This document shows positions 8,244-17,360 of a stretch of DNA of 41,930 nucleotides, in pieces (the first letter of the stretch is position 1; the number at the start of each line of letters is the position of its first letter). Under the pieces are notes generated by a model, which saw only the letters and a program-made list of their open reading frames with translations, was not told the DNA's origin and ran no database searches. A program made the translations under genes and the position numbers. The stretch is taken from the NCBI GenBank assembly GCA_937899725.1, contig CALCCA010000107.1, positions 1-41,930 of the forward strand, read 5' to 3'. This DNA is from an uncultured Halomicronema sp. (GTDB lineage: Bacteria > Cyanobacteriota > Cyanobacteriia > Phormidesmidales > Phormidesmidaceae).

Positions 8244-9482
8244 ATGGGTATAGCCTTACACTGCGCGCTCAGCGATCCCTATCTAGATAGTCAACAAACG
8301 GCGAGTCAGCGGCAGCTGGCGATTTCGATTCAGGCGATGGTAGGTGAAGAGGATGGTCATGCACCGCTTAACCTTGGGCTCATCTTGGATCACAGCGGCT
8401 CCATGCAGGGGCCGCCGCTAACGACGGTGAAAGAAGCGGCAGGCCGTTTGGTTGATCAGCTCTCTGAGGCTGATTTGCTGTCAATTGTGGTGTTTGATCA
8501 CCGCGCCAAAGTCCTGCTGCCGCTACAGCCCGTGAGCGATCGCGACACCCTCAAGCGCAAAATTGATACCCTCAAACCCAGCGGTGGTACGGCGATTGAT
8601 GAGGGCCTGAAGCTCGGCATCGACGAGTCAGCCCAGGGCAAGCAGGGTAAAGTTTCTCAGATATTTTTGCTGACCGATGGCGAAAACGAACATGGGGATA
8701 ACCAGCGCTGTCTGAAGCTGGCTCAGGTGGCCGCCGACTACACTCTTACCCTCAACACCTTGGGCTTTGGCGACCACTGGAACCAAGATATCCTAGAGCA
8801 GATTGCTGATGCGGGTGGTGGCACGCTGTCTTATATCGAGCAGCCCGACGCCGCTGTCGCCGAATTCAACCGTTTACTGACCCGCGCCCAGTCTGTCTTT
8901 TTTACCAATGCCTATTTGCATCTCACGCTGCTGCCCGGCGTTCGTTTAGCCGAACTTAAACCGGTGGCCCAGGTCGCCCCAGAAACTGTCGAGCTGCCGT
9001 TTTCGCAAGCCGGGCAAGAAATTGTGATCCGCCTCGGAGACTTGATGACCGACAGCCCCCGGATCGTGCTGACGAATCTCTACATTGGGGCACAAGGAGA
9101 AGGCAGCTTTGCCATCGTTAGCGCTTACATTCGTTATGATGCGCCCACGACCGACCAAACAGACTTACAGTCCGATGTGGTCAGCGTCACCGCTACAGCT
9201 CAGCCTACCTACCAACCCACGCCCGATGAGCAAGTGCAAAAGCATGTGCTCACTCTGGCCAAATATCGACAAACGCAAATCGCTGAGCAAAAGTTAGCCA
9301 GTGGCGATCGCCAAGGTGCTGCCACCCTATTGCAATCAGCCGCCCAGACAGCCCTGCAAATGGGTGATGAAGCGGCTGCCACGGTCTTGCAGACCAATGC
9401 GACCCAGCTCCAGGCGGGCAAAGATCTCTCCGAGCGCGATCGCAAACGCACGCGGATCGTGTCTAAGACTCAGCTACAGTAA
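8244..9482 (+). CDS. von Willebrand factor A (vWA) domain protein
   Basis: A 412-residue protein with a vWA domain at about 40-210. The metal-dependent MIDAS site is complete: DHSGS at 49-53, Thr116 in GGTAID, and Asp145 in LLTDGENEHGD. A beta-rich region follows at about 220-310 and a helical Gln/Ala-rich segment from about 325. There is no signal peptide or membrane segment, so it is probably cytosolic. Its ligand is unknown. The ATG follows a CGGAG ribosome site. The stop lies only 6 bp before the next gene, so it forms an operon with the enolase-superfamily and DUF1611 genes. No MoxR ATPase, the common vWA partner, is present here. Confidence 0.88.
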   Translation: MGIALHCALSDPYLDSQQTASQRQLAISIQAMVGEEDGHAPLNLGLILDHSGSMQGPPLTTVKEAAGRLVDQLSEADLLSIVVFDHRAKVLLPLQPVSDRDTLKRKIDTLKPSGGTAIDEGLKLGIDESAQGKQGKVSQIFLLTDGENEHGDNQRCLKLAQVAADYTLTLNTLGFGDHWNQDILEQIADAGGGTLSYIEQPDAAVAEFNRLLTRAQSVFFTNAYLHLTLLPGVRLAELKPVAQVAPETVELPFSQAGQEIVIRLGDLMTDSPRIVLTNLYIGAQGEGSFAIVSAYIRYDAPTTDQTDLQSDVVSVTATAQPTYQPTPDEQVQKHVLTLAKYRQTQIAEQKLASGDRQGAATLLQSAAQTALQMGDEAAATVLQTNATQLQAGKDLSERDRKRTRIVSKTQLQ

Positions 9483-9488
9483 GGCCCT

Positions 9489-10544
9489 ATGCAAATTTCG
9501 ATCACACCGTTCACGGTACATAAGCGGGTAGCCCTTACGATTAGCCGCGGCACCCATGCTCAATCCACCAATCTCTGGGTTCGTCTCGCCGCTGACGGTA
9601 TCGAAGGCTGGGGCGAAGCCACGGCATTCTCAGTTGGCACCTACACCCAAACGGTTACCCAGCTTCAGCAAGAACTGGCAGATTTAGCGCCCGTGCTGTC
9701 CGAATTTCATCCTTTAGAACGACAGCGGTTGGCCCCGCATTTAGCGGCACTGAGCTCAGCGGCCCGTGCGGCGATCGATGTGGCTCTGCACGACTGGCTC
9801 GGCAAGCATGTCGGCTTACCTCTGTGGCAGCTCTGGGGGTTAGACCGACAGCAAATTGGCCCCACGGCTGTCACTATCGGCATCAGCGCTCCCGAATCAG
9901 CGGTGCAGCGATTACACCAGTGGCAAACCCAATTGCCCGATGTGCGATCGATCAAGATTAAACTGGGCAGTCCTCAGGGAATGCCAGCGGACCAGGCCAT
10001 GATGACAGCGCTCCTCTCAGCGATCCCAACGGGCACGAAAGTGAGCATTGATGCAAATGGCGGATGGGATTTAGAAACGGCGATCGCGATGGCTGACTGG
10101 TTGGCTGATCGCGGTATCGCTTACCTCGAGCAGCCCCTACCCGTCACCCTGGATGGAACGTTGGCAAAATTGTCGGCGCGATCGCCCTTACCCATTTTTG
10201 TGGATGAAAGCTGCTTTACGGCGCAAGACGTGGCCCGGTTTGCCGGTCAAGTGCAGGGCATTAACATCAAGCTGATGAAAGCCGGTGGCCTGACCGAAGC
10301 GCGACGCATGATCCACACCGCGCGGGCTTGTGGCTTAGATGTCATGTTTGGCTGCTACTCCGACAGCGCCATTGCCAATACTGCCCTAGCCCACCTAGCG
10401 CCCCTGGCTGATCATCTGGATTTAGATAGTCATTTGAACCTGACCGACGACCCGTTTCAGGGCAGTAAGATGCAGGCAGGTCGTCTGTTGCCCAACCACA
10501 CCCCCGGTTTAGGATTAACTCACCATGCCCTATCTCACGGCTGA
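9489..10544 (+). CDS. Enolase-superfamily epimerase/racemase (dipeptide epimerase or DgcA-like)
   Basis: A 351-residue enolase-superfamily enzyme of the muconate-lactonizing subgroup. The catalytic lysine pair is KIK at 156-158, the metal ligands are Asp188, Glu214 and Asp239, and the opposing Lys is Lys261. Spacing matches L-Ala-D/L-Glu epimerases, and an Asp-Leu-Asp at 311-313 matches the motif that binds the dipeptide amine. This supports epimerisation of a Glu-containing dipeptide in murein recycling. However, the next gene is DUF1611, and that pair (DgcA-DgcN) has been described as N-acetyl-D-glutamate racemase plus D-Glu N-acetyltransferase. Both roles remain open. It overlaps the next gene by 20 bp. 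Confidence 0.85.
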   Translation: MQISITPFTVHKRVALTISRGTHAQSTNLWVRLAADGIEGWGEATAFSVGTYTQTVTQLQQELADLAPVLSEFHPLERQRLAPHLAALSSAARAAIDVALHDWLGKHVGLPLWQLWGLDRQQIGPTAVTIGISAPESAVQRLHQWQTQLPDVRSIKIKLGSPQGMPADQAMMTALLSAIPTGTKVSIDANGGWDLETAIAMADWLADRGIAYLEQPLPVTLDGTLAKLSARSPLPIFVDESCFTAQDVARFAGQVQGINIKLMKAGGLTEARRMIHTARACGLDVMFGCYSDSAIANTALAHLAPLADHLDLDSHLNLTDDPFQGSKMQAGRLLPNHTPGLGLTHHALSHG

Positions 10545-11571
10545 CCAGCGCATTGCCCTCTTAATGCATGAAGGGACTGATAATCCTGGCGGTAAAACCG
10601 GACTGGCCATTCTCCGCTATAGCCCTCTCAACATTGTGGCGGTGGTTGACCAGTGCCATGCCGGGAAATCAATTCGAGCCGTGACGGGCATTGAGCGCGA
10701 TGTCCCCATTGTGGCATCAGTGGCCGAGGCCATGACATACGCTCCGACCGTCCTCACCATTGGCATCGCTCCCTCGGGGGGCATACTGCCCCGCCCGTGG
10801 TACGAAGAAGTCAAGCAAGCCCTCAAGGCGGGTCTCAGCGTGGTCAATGGTCTGCATACCGCGATGGCCACTAATCCTGACATATCGGCTCAAATACAAC
10901 CTTCCCAATGGATTTGGGATGTCCGCCAAGAACCTACAGGATTACCGATTGGCAGTGCTGCGGCGCGATCTCTACCCTGTCGCCGCGTGCTACCGGTAGG
11001 CACAGACATGGCAATCGGCAAAATGTCCACCAACCTAGAATTGTGCCGCCTCGCTCATCAGCAGGGCCTGCGAGCTAAAGTCATTGCGACTGGACAAACT
11101 AACTTAATGCTGGGGGATGATGGCATTCCCCTCGATACCATTCGAGTTGATTTTGCCGCCGGAGCGGTGGAACAGCAATTGATGCGCTACGGCCACGATC
11201 ACGATATTCTCTTCATTGAAGGGCAAGGGTCACTGCTACATCCCGGTTCAACAGCCACTTTACCGCTCCTGCGAGGGAGTCAACCCACCCATTTGATCCT
11301 GGTGCATCGAGCCGGACAAATTCACGTGCGCAATCATCCCACGATCAAAATTCCACCTCTACCAGAAGTCATTACCCTTTACGAAGCAGTTGCTTCAACA
11401 GGCGGCTGCTTTACTCCAGCTAGAGTCATGGGCATCGCTCTCAATACTCGCGATCTTGACGCAACGTCTGCACAACAAGCCATCAAAACTACAATTCAAC
11501 AAACTGGCCTACCTACCACTGATGTCATCCGGTTCGGCGCAGAACCGCTCATGCAGGCAATTCTCAAGTGA
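10525..11571 (+). CDS. DUF1611 family P-loop protein (DgcN-like)
   Basis: A 348-residue DUF1611 protein. The N-terminal half is a Rossmann-like domain. The C-terminal half carries a P-loop variant, VGTDMAIGKMST at 158-169, typical of the family. DUF1611 members have been described as DgcN, an N-acetyltransferase acting on D-glutamate with the racemase DgcA. The gene starts inside the enolase-superfamily gene (20-bp overlap) with an AGGA ribosome site, so the two proteins are made together. The gene is convergent with infA and lies where rpmJ would be expected in many cyanobacteria. Function is inferred from family and context; the exact substrate is not established. Confidence 0.83.
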   Translation: MPYLTADQRIALLMHEGTDNPGGKTGLAILRYSPLNIVAVVDQCHAGKSIRAVTGIERDVPIVASVAEAMTYAPTVLTIGIAPSGGILPRPWYEEVKQALKAGLSVVNGLHTAMATNPDISAQIQPSQWIWDVRQEPTGLPIGSAAARSLPCRRVLPVGTDMAIGKMSTNLELCRLAHQQGLRAKVIATGQTNLMLGDDGIPLDTIRVDFAAGAVEQQLMRYGHDHDILFIEGQGSLLHPGSTATLPLLRGSQPTHLILVHRAGQIHVRNHPTIKIPPLPEVITLYEAVASTGGCFTPARVMGIALNTRDLDATSAQQAIKTTIQQTGLPTTDVIRFGAEPLMQAILK

Positions 11572-11585
11572 TTGGTAGCCAATCA
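11569..11585. terminator. Perfect hairpin between convergent dgcN-like gene and infA
   Basis: TGATTGG at 11569-11575 pairs perfectly with CCAATCA at 11579-11585 around a TAG loop. It begins in the stop codon of the DUF1611 gene and lies 18 bp from the end of infA, so it could stop or protect transcripts from both sides. There is no T-run on either strand, so classic intrinsic termination is doubtful. Confidence 0.4.
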
Positions 11586-11602
11586 ACGAAGCCCTCAACT
11601 GC

Positions 11603-11827
11603 CTACTTCTTGCGGAGACGGTAGGTAATGCGACCCTTGCTCAGATCGTAGGGAGTTAGCTCAACCTTCACGCGATCGCCGGGCAAGATTTTGATATAGT
11701 TGCGCCGAATTTTACCTGAAATGTGGGCCAAAACATTGAAGCCATTATCCAGATCAACTCGGAACATCGCATTGGGTAAGGACTCTGTAACAGTACCTTC
11801 CATCTCAATCAAATCTTGTTTAGACAA
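11603..11827 (-). CDS. infA: Translation initiation factor IF-1
   Basis: A 74-residue IF-1 with the complete S1-like OB fold ([17 protein letters not shown], then [19 protein letters not shown]-type strands, ending YRLRKK). IF-1 binds the A site of the 30S subunit during initiation. The start codon is TTG at 11827, five bases after a perfect AGGAGG; no ATG or GTG fits the family N-terminus. It is the last gene of this ribosomal cluster. In Synechocystis the order continues infA-rpmJ-rpsM; here the cluster stops. Confidence 0.95.
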   Translation of the reverse strand: MSKQDLIEMEGTVTESLPNAMFRVDLDNGFNVLAHISGKIRRNYIKILPGDRVKVELTPYDLSKGRITYRLRKK

Positions 11828-11942
11828 GCGAACCTCCTAAAAACAGAGAAAAAACATTCCCAGGTCAGGGAACGTCACAAATTCTTATAGATAAATCGTC
11901 ATTAGCGTAGCAAATTTAGCAGAAAAATAGGCTACTGCAGAA

Positions 11943-12509
11943 TCATATTTCGACAACCTTGAGCAAATCTTCGGCCACTTTCTCAATAGGCTGGTTGCTG
12001 TTTACTGATACCAACTTTTGCCGATTACGGTAGAAATCAATCAGCGGTTCAGTGTTTTTGCGATAAACATCTAGGCGGTTACGGATAGTATCTTCTGTAT
12101 CGTCTGAGCGGCCTTCCACGAGCCCACGCTGAATTAAACGAGAAAGAACTACTTCATCGTGTGCTTCAAGATTGACCACACAATCTAACGGCTGCTCAAT
12201 TTCCTGTAGCAACTCGTCCAAAAAGGTTGCCTGCTCAACATTTCGAGGAAACCCGTCTAAGATCCAACCCTGTTCAGTATCTTCAACAGCTAGGCGTTCG
12301 CGCACCAATCCCAACGTCAGCTCGTCCGGTACCAACTCACCAGAGTTCAAATAAGACTGAGCTTTTTTGCCTAACTCCGTCTGCTGAGCGACCGCAGCTC
12401 TGAAAATATCTCCCGTAGAAATATGAGGAACATCACAAGAGTGAGACAGCTGCTTGGCTTGAGTCCCCTTACCGGCACCCGGCGGGCCTAGAAAAATTAA
12501 TCGTGTCAC
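11943..12509 (-). CDS. adk: Adenylate kinase
   Basis: A 188-residue adenylate kinase (AMP + ATP to 2 ADP). The P-loop GPPGAGKGT is at 8-16, the AMP-binding STGDIFR segment follows, then DGFPRN and the short LID (RLIQRGLVEGRSDD) without a zinc-binding Cys cluster. The short LID is usual for cyanobacterial enzymes. The start codon is GTG, sharing its G with the TAG stop of secY, so it is translationally coupled. The secY-adk-infA order is conserved in cyanobacteria. Confidence 0.95.
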   Translation of the reverse strand: MTRLIFLGPPGAGKGTQAKQLSHSCDVPHISTGDIFRAAVAQQTELGKKAQSYLNSGELVPDELTLGLVRERLAVEDTEQGWILDGFPRNVEQATFLDELLQEIEQPLDCVVNLEAHDEVVLSRLIQRGLVEGRSDDTEDTIRNRLDVYRKNTEPLIDFYRNRQKLVSVNSNQPIEKVAEDLLKVVEI

Positions 12510-13822
12510 TACTGCTTCACCATCCCTTCGTAACGCTGGGAAATCACATAGGTTTGGATTTGCTTGGCGGTGTCGATCGCCACGCCCACCAGAATGAGGA
12601 GCGAAGTTGCTCCTAGGCCGCGGAAAGTCTGTACCCGCGTCGCGCTTTCAACTGCACTAGGAATTACCGCTACTAAACCCAAAAAGATAGCGCCCAAAAA
12701 GGTCAACCGATTCAATACTCTACCGAGATAGTCAGTTGTCGCTTTACCTGGGCGAATGCCCGGAATACTCGCACCCATTTTCTTTAAGTTACGAGACATA
12801 TCTTCGGGGTTAACGACCAAAGATGCATAAAAGTAACTAAAGAACAAGATGAGCATGAGATAAAGCCCCACATACAAAGCCGAAGTAGGGTTCAGGTAAT
12901 TGCTCACAAATCTGACGAACGTCGGATTATTGACGTATTGAGTTAACGAAAGCGGCAGCACCAGCACTGCTGAAGCAAAAATGATCGGCATCACCCCGCC
13001 TTGGTTCAGGCGCAGGGGAAGATAATTACTTTGTTCTAAATACAACTTACGGCCCACTTGCCGACGAGCCGAAATAATTGGGATGCGTCGAGTGCCTTCT
13101 TGCACAAAAACGATGCCGACAATCATGGCCAAGAAAACCAGCAGCAGAACAATGACGCCACCGACTAGGTTACGATCGCCGCTCTGAGCCAGCTCAACCG
13201 TTTGATTCAGCGATCGCGGCAGAGTGGAAACAATGTTCAAGAAAATCAGCAGCGAAGCGCCATTTCCTAAACCGCGCTCTGTGATCAGCTCACCCACCCA
13301 CATCACAAACATAGAACCAGTCGTTAGAGCGACGACGGTTTGAAAAATGAAGAGAATGCCCGGCTGTTGAGCAAACGGCGCCAGTAAGAAAAGTGACAAG
13401 AGCGTACTCTGCAGGATGGCCCACCCCAAAGCCACGTAGCGAGTGATTTGAGAAACGCGCCGACGTCCAGCTTCCCCTTCATTCTTCTGCAAATCCTCTA
13501 GAGAAGGAATTGCCGCCGTCAAGAGCTGCATAATGATCGAGGCATTAATGAATGGCAAGATCCCGAGCGCAAAAATCCCGAGTGCCGATAGTCCACCCCC
13601 GACAAAGATGTCGATAAATCCGACAAACCCCCCTAAGCTGCCGCTCCGAATGGCAGTGCCAAAGGCCTCTCTGTCAATACCAGGAACCGGAATAAAGATA
13701 CCCAACCGCACCAAGACAAGCAGGCCAAGGGTCAGCAGCAGCCGACTCCGTAAGCCAGCAGCCTGCGCCATTTGCATAAAAGTTTCCTGGGCACTAGGAT
13801 TCTTGCCGCGGCTAACAACCAT
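12509..13822 (-). CDS. secY: Preprotein translocase channel subunit SecY
   Basis: A 437-residue SecY with ten predicted membrane helices. Recognisable are the plug/TM2 region (GALGIFALGILPFINASIIMQ type), EGEAGRRRVSQITRY in the first cytosolic loop, and the C-terminal GMVKQ tail. It forms the protein-conducting channel with SecE and SecG in plasma and thylakoid membranes. It lies between rplO and adk as in other cyanobacteria. The 96-bp gap upstream holds an imperfect stem followed by T6, described separately. Confidence 0.96.
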   Translation of the reverse strand: MVVSRGKNPSAQETFMQMAQAAGLRSRLLLTLGLLVLVRLGIFIPVPGIDREAFGTAIRSGSLGGFVGFIDIFVGGGLSALGIFALGILPFINASIIMQLLTAAIPSLEDLQKNEGEAGRRRVSQITRYVALGWAILQSTLLSLFLLAPFAQQPGILFIFQTVVALTTGSMFVMWVGELITERGLGNGASLLIFLNIVSTLPRSLNQTVELAQSGDRNLVGGVIVLLLVFLAMIVGIVFVQEGTRRIPIISARRQVGRKLYLEQSNYLPLRLNQGGVMPIIFASAVLVLPLSLTQYVNNPTFVRFVSNYLNPTSALYVGLYLMLILFFSYFYASLVVNPEDMSRNLKKMGASIPGIRPGKATTDYLGRVLNRLTFLGAIFLGLVAVIPSAVESATRVQTFRGLGATSLLILVGVAIDTAKQIQTYVISQRYEGMVKQ

Positions 13823-13918
13823 GTCTCAAAATACCTCTGCAGCATCAGCGAAAAAATAGCAGGATGAACAACGCATCAACACAACCCTGCAATTGTGATC
13901 ATAGCGACTGAAGAGCCC

Positions 13919-14365
13919 TTAAGGAAGCAATTCGCAAGTGCCACCCGCCGCTTCGATTTTCTCACGGGCCGAGCGTGTGAAGGCAGTTGCCTTTACAGTC
14001 AGCGCTTTGGTTAATTCACCATCACCTAAAAGCTTGAGCGGGCCGTCGTCTGTCGTGACAATTCCAGCCGTTAACAAAGACGCTAGTGTCACCTCAGAAT
14101 TGGCATCTAAAGCATCTAGAGCACTGACATTAATAATGGTGTAAACCTTGCGGTTGACCACCGGAAAATGCTTTAGCTTCGGCACCCGACGGTACAGAGG
14201 CAGTTGCCCACCTTCAAATCCTGGACGAGTACCCCGACCAGAACGAGACTTTTGGCCTCGCATGCCAAACCCGCAGCTAGCCCCTTGACCCGCTGCAATC
14301 CCTCGGCCCACTCGCCGCCGCCGCCGCTTAGAACCCGCTTGGGGCTGAGCATCATTAATTCTCAT
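13919..14365 (-). CDS. rplO: 50S ribosomal protein L15
   Basis: A 148-residue L15 with the Gly/Arg-rich N-terminal extension ([27 protein letters not shown]) that threads into 23S rRNA and a globular C-terminal half ending CELLP. Usual length. It directly follows rpsE; the L30 gene (rpmD) found between them in E. coli is absent, as normal in cyanobacteria. Confidence 0.96.
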   Translation of the reverse strand: MRINDAQPQAGSKRRRRRVGRGIAAGQGASCGFGMRGQKSRSGRGTRPGFEGGQLPLYRRVPKLKHFPVVNRKVYTIINVSALDALDANSEVTLASLLTAGIVTTDDGPLKLLGDGELTKALTVKATAFTRSAREKIEAAGGTCELLP

Positions 14366-14413
14366 GGATGGCTCCTAACAACTACCTTGCAACAATCATT
14401 TCCCCAGGAAAAT

Positions 14414-14941
14414 TTAGGCGTAAAGCTTCTCAATGGGGATACCACGCTCTTCGGCCACTTCGGCCAGCGTCCGCAGCGAGGCCAAAGCGTCAGCGGCAGC
14501 ACGGGCATTATTAAGGGGGTTATTAGACCCCAGTTGCTTAGCTAAAACGTTACGAACTCCAGCCAGCTCCAGTACAGTTCTCACGGCGCCACCCGCAATT
14601 ACGCCAGTACCCGGAGCTGCCGGTCGCATAAACACTTTGGCTCCGCCCCCGAAGCCAGTAGCCTGCTGAGGTAAAGAGTAGGAACGAGTCAGGGGCACAT
14701 CCACAAGATGCTTTTTACCGTCAGCAACCCCTTTCTTAACCGCACCGATCACATCTCCGGCCTTACCCACGCCGACGCCAACTTGGCCTTTCTCATTGCC
14801 AATTACGACAATGGCACGGAAGCTCAGCTTCTTGCCCCCTTTGACGACTTTGGTTACCCGGCGAATCTGAACGACACGCTCCTGCCACTCAGATTCTTTC
14901 TCTTTGCTTCGTGCGTTTTTCCGACGATTATTACTTGCCAT
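14414..14941 (-). CDS. rpsE: 30S ribosomal protein S5
   Basis: A 175-residue S5. The double-stranded RNA-binding-like N-terminal domain includes [16 protein letters not shown] and [14 protein letters not shown]; the C-terminal domain includes [18 protein letters not shown] and ends GIPIEKLYA. It takes part in decoding accuracy at the mRNA entrance. An extra basic N-terminal tail of about 25 residues is usual for cyanobacteria. Confidence 0.96.
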   Translation of the reverse strand: MASNNRRKNARSKEKESEWQERVVQIRRVTKVVKGGKKLSFRAIVVIGNEKGQVGVGVGKAGDVIGAVKKGVADGKKHLVDVPLTRSYSLPQQATGFGGGAKVFMRPAAPGTGVIAGGAVRTVLELAGVRNVLAKQLGSNNPLNNARAAADALASLRTLAEVAEERGIPIEKLYA

Positions 14942-14988
14942 CTTTTCCTAACCCCAGCATCCAAGATAAAACTCAAAAATAAACGGCA

Positions 14989-15348
14989 TTAGAAGGACAA
15001 ACCGCCCTTGCGAGCGGCGTCTGCCAGGGCCGCGACGCGACCATGGTAAAGCTTACCACCACGGTCAAAAATGACCTGATTGATGCCCTGCTCACGTGCT
15101 CGCTCAGCTAAGAGCTGACCAACTATGGCGGCTCCTTCCTGAGTCGCTGATTTGCCTCCTGCCTGTGCAGCGGCTTCAACCGTAGACGCGGCAACCAAGG
15201 TATGATGTGCGGTGTCATCAATAATTTGCGCATAAATATGCTGATTGGAACGAAAAACCGCTAGCCGAGGTCTCTCCAAAGTTCCGGATACGCGCCGTCG
15301 AATACGCGCATGGCGACGACGGGTGAGTTCTTTACGACTTGCCTTCAT
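14989..15348 (-). CDS. rplR: 50S ribosomal protein L18
   Basis: A 119-residue L18 that binds 5S rRNA. It has the basic N-terminus ([15 protein letters not shown]), the [20 protein letters not shown] core and the family ending [20 protein letters not shown]. Only 3 bp separate its start from the end of rplF, so translation is probably coupled. Confidence 0.96.
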   Translation of the reverse strand: MKASRKELTRRRHARIRRRVSGTLERPRLAVFRSNQHIYAQIIDDTAHHTLVAASTVEAAAQAGGKSATQEGAAIVGQLLAERAREQGINQVIFDRGGKLYHGRVAALADAARKGGLSF

Positions 15349-15351
15349 GGT

Positions 15352-15891
15352 TTATTTCTTCCCTGCTTTACCAGCCTTACGCCGAACATACTCGCCTGCA
15401 TAGCGCACCCCTTTGCCTTTATAAGGCTCCGGGGGGCGAGCGGCTCGAATCTTGGCAGCCATGTTGCCAACAATCTCTTTATCAATGCCACTAACGACGA
15501 CATTAGTGTTGTTCTCAACCGCAAACTGAATGCCTTCTGGCGGTTCGAAAATCACTGGGTGGCTATACCCTAAACTCATGTTGAGGTTCTTGCCCTGAAT
15601 CTGAGCGCGATAGCCCACGCCCTGAATTTCTAGGCGCTTTTGATAACCGTTAGAGACGCCCTCAATCATGTTGGCGACTAAGGTTCGACACAAGCCATGA
15701 CGCTCTCGTGATTTCCGTGAACTATCTTGGGGCTGAACAACGACAGTATCGCTTTCTTGTGAAATCACAACGCCCTCTGGAAAAACCCTAGAAAGCTCCC
15801 CCTTAGGACCTTTGACAGTAACGGCTTTACCATCAACAGTAACTGCCACTTTCGCAGGCACCGGTACCGGTCTCTTACCAATTCGGGACAT
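15352..15891 (-). CDS. rplF: 50S ribosomal protein L6
   Basis: A 179-residue L6 with its two duplicated alpha/beta domains. The N-terminus is [15 protein letters not shown] and the C-terminal signature [11 protein letters not shown] is present. It binds 23S rRNA near the sarcin-ricin loop. The start has a GGAGG ribosome site. Order rpsH-rplF-rplR is standard. Confidence 0.96.
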   Translation of the reverse strand: MSRIGKRPVPVPAKVAVTVDGKAVTVKGPKGELSRVFPEGVVISQESDTVVVQPQDSSRKSRERHGLCRTLVANMIEGVSNGYQKRLEIQGVGYRAQIQGKNLNMSLGYSHPVIFEPPEGIQFAVENNTNVVVSGIDKEIVGNMAAKIRAARPPEPYKGKGVRYAGEYVRRKAGKAGKK

Positions 15892-15948
15892 GACTAAACC
15901 TCCTCCCTAACAATCGCCAACATCAGGTTGTCAAACCTTGCACTATCA

Positions 15949-16350
15949 CTACCAGACATAGCAGAGCACTTCGCCTCCAATGCCCTGTTGTCGCGCGTCG
16001 CGGTCGGTCATGATACCGCTAGAGGTTGAGATGATCGCAATGCCAATCCCGCCCAAGACCCGAGGCAACTCTTTGCGATTAGAGTAGACTCGCAAACCAG
16101 GACGACTAACGCGCTTCAAATTTTTGATGATGGGATCTCGGGTTTTACCGCGATATTTAAGTTTGATCACAAGTTTGCGCTGCACACCTTCACCCTCAAG
16201 GTCGAAGCTCTCAATGAACCCTTCCTCTTGCAAAACGTGAGCAATACTTCGCGTCATCCTTGTGGAGGGGATATCCACAGTTTGATGACGCGCGAGATTC
16301 GCGTTTCGAATCCGCGTCAGCATATCTGCGATTGTGTCGTTAGCCGCCAT
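15949..16350 (-). CDS. rpsH: 30S ribosomal protein S8
   Basis: A 133-residue S8 with the N-terminal [13 protein letters not shown] motif and the C-terminal [18 protein letters not shown] signature ending CYVW. It binds helix 21 of 16S rRNA. In E. coli S8 also represses its own operon at the rplE start; a hairpin upstream of rplE here (16937-16960) is therefore of interest. Confidence 0.96.
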   Translation of the reverse strand: MAANDTIADMLTRIRNANLARHQTVDIPSTRMTRSIAHVLQEEGFIESFDLEGEGVQRKLVIKLKYRGKTRDPIIKNLKRVSRPGLRVYSNRKELPRVLGGIGIAIISTSSGIMTDRDARQQGIGGEVLCYVW

Positions 16351-16371
16351 AGTCCTCTCCAGTGATTAAAC

Positions 16372-16917
16372 CTAATTCTCGCGGAAGGGCATGCCCAATT
16401 CCTTGAGGAGGGCGCGTCCTTCTTCATCAGTGCTGGCTGAAGTCACGATAGTGACATCCATGCCACGGATCTGGTCGATCTTGTCGTACTCGATCTCGGG
16501 GAAAATTAGCTGCTCACGCAACCCGAGCGTGTAGTTTCCCCGACCATCGAAACTTTTACCGCTAACCCCTCGAAAATCGCGGATGCGAGGTAGCGTCAGG
16601 TTAATTAGCCGGTTCAGAAAGGCGTACATGCGCTCTGAGCGCAGGGTAACCATCGCTCCAACTGGCATACCCTGCCGGATTTTGAAGCCTGCGATCGCCT
16701 TCTTTGCTCTAGTGACCACTGGCCGTTGACCGGTAATGGTCGCTAGCTCTGCTACCGAAGCTTCAAGCGCTTTCGCATTCTGCGAAGCTTCTCCCAGGCC
16801 ACGATTAATCGTGACTTTGACCAACTTCGGCACTTGATGGATATTGCCATACTCAAACTGTTCCATCAGTTTGGGGATGACCTTATCGGTGTAAAACGTT
16901 TTTAGCTGTTCAGCCAT
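16372..16917 (-). CDS. rplE: 50S ribosomal protein L5
   Basis: A 181-residue L5 that binds 5S rRNA and the central protuberance. Recognisable are [35 protein letters not shown] and [16 protein letters not shown]. It is followed directly by rpsH; rpsN, which lies between them in many bacteria, is absent as usual in cyanobacteria. The upstream gap to rplX is 95 bp, the longest in this part of the cluster, and contains a perfect hairpin. Confidence 0.96.
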   Translation of the reverse strand: MAEQLKTFYTDKVIPKLMEQFEYGNIHQVPKLVKVTINRGLGEASQNAKALEASVAELATITGQRPVVTRAKKAIAGFKIRQGMPVGAMVTLRSERMYAFLNRLINLTLPRIRDFRGVSGKSFDGRGNYTLGLREQLIFPEIEYDKIDQIRGMDVTIVTSASTDEEGRALLKELGMPFREN

Positions 16918-16936
16918 GTTTTAAATGTCCTCTCAT

Positions 16937-16960
16937 GTTTCCTGGGCTTGGTCAGGAAAC
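16937..16960 (-). promoter_or_regulatory. Perfect hairpin in the rplX-rplE leader
   Basis: GTTTCCTG at 16937-16944 pairs perfectly with CAGGAAAC at 16953-16960 over an 8-nt loop. On the coding (minus) strand the hairpin ends about 20 nt upstream of the rplE start and is not followed by a T-run. It could be a ribosomal-protein binding site, an RNase processing site or an mRNA stabiliser. Its position parallels the S8 regulatory site of the E. coli spc operon, but the S8-binding core bases were not identified. Confidence 0.45.
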
Positions 16961-17012
16961 GGTGTAAAACAGTAAGTTCGAACTCATACCTAAGCAATGC
17001 AGAGGCGTAAAA

Positions 17013-17360
17013 CTAGTCAATAATTTCACCCGTTTTCTTCAGCACTCGTACCTTTTTTCCCTCGTCAGTGAAGGTGTAACCCATCCGGCTAGCCACCTTT
17101 TGCTTTTCGGAGTAAAGCATCACGTTAGAGCTATGAACCGGCGCTTCTTCGGTAACAATTTGCCCCGATTCACCATCTTGTTGAGGCTTGACGTGACGGG
17201 TGCGAATATTAACGCCTTTGACCAACACCTGGCTTGAGCGAGGCATCACCTTCAGGACTTCTCCAACCTTGCCTTTATCTTTACCAGCAATGACTTGAAC
17301 CGTATCGCCCGACTTAACATGCAGCCGCGCTTTTGTATCAGCTTTTTTCTTTTGAGGCAT
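17013..17360 (-). CDS. rplX: 50S ribosomal protein L24
   Basis: A 115-residue L24 with a KOW motif ([21 protein letters not shown]) and the [18 protein letters not shown] stretch. It initiates 50S assembly. I chose ATG at 17360, seven bases after a GGAGG site and overlapping the rplN TGA by one base; the codon before it is GTG (17363), which would give a 4-base overlap. The C-terminal extension ([11 protein letters not shown]) is typical of cyanobacteria. Confidence 0.95.
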   Translation of the reverse strand: MPQKKKADTKARLHVKSGDTVQVIAGKDKGKVGEVLKVMPRSSQVLVKGVNIRTRHVKPQQDGESGQIVTEEAPVHSSNVMLYSEKQKVASRMGYTFTDEGKKVRVLKKTGEIID

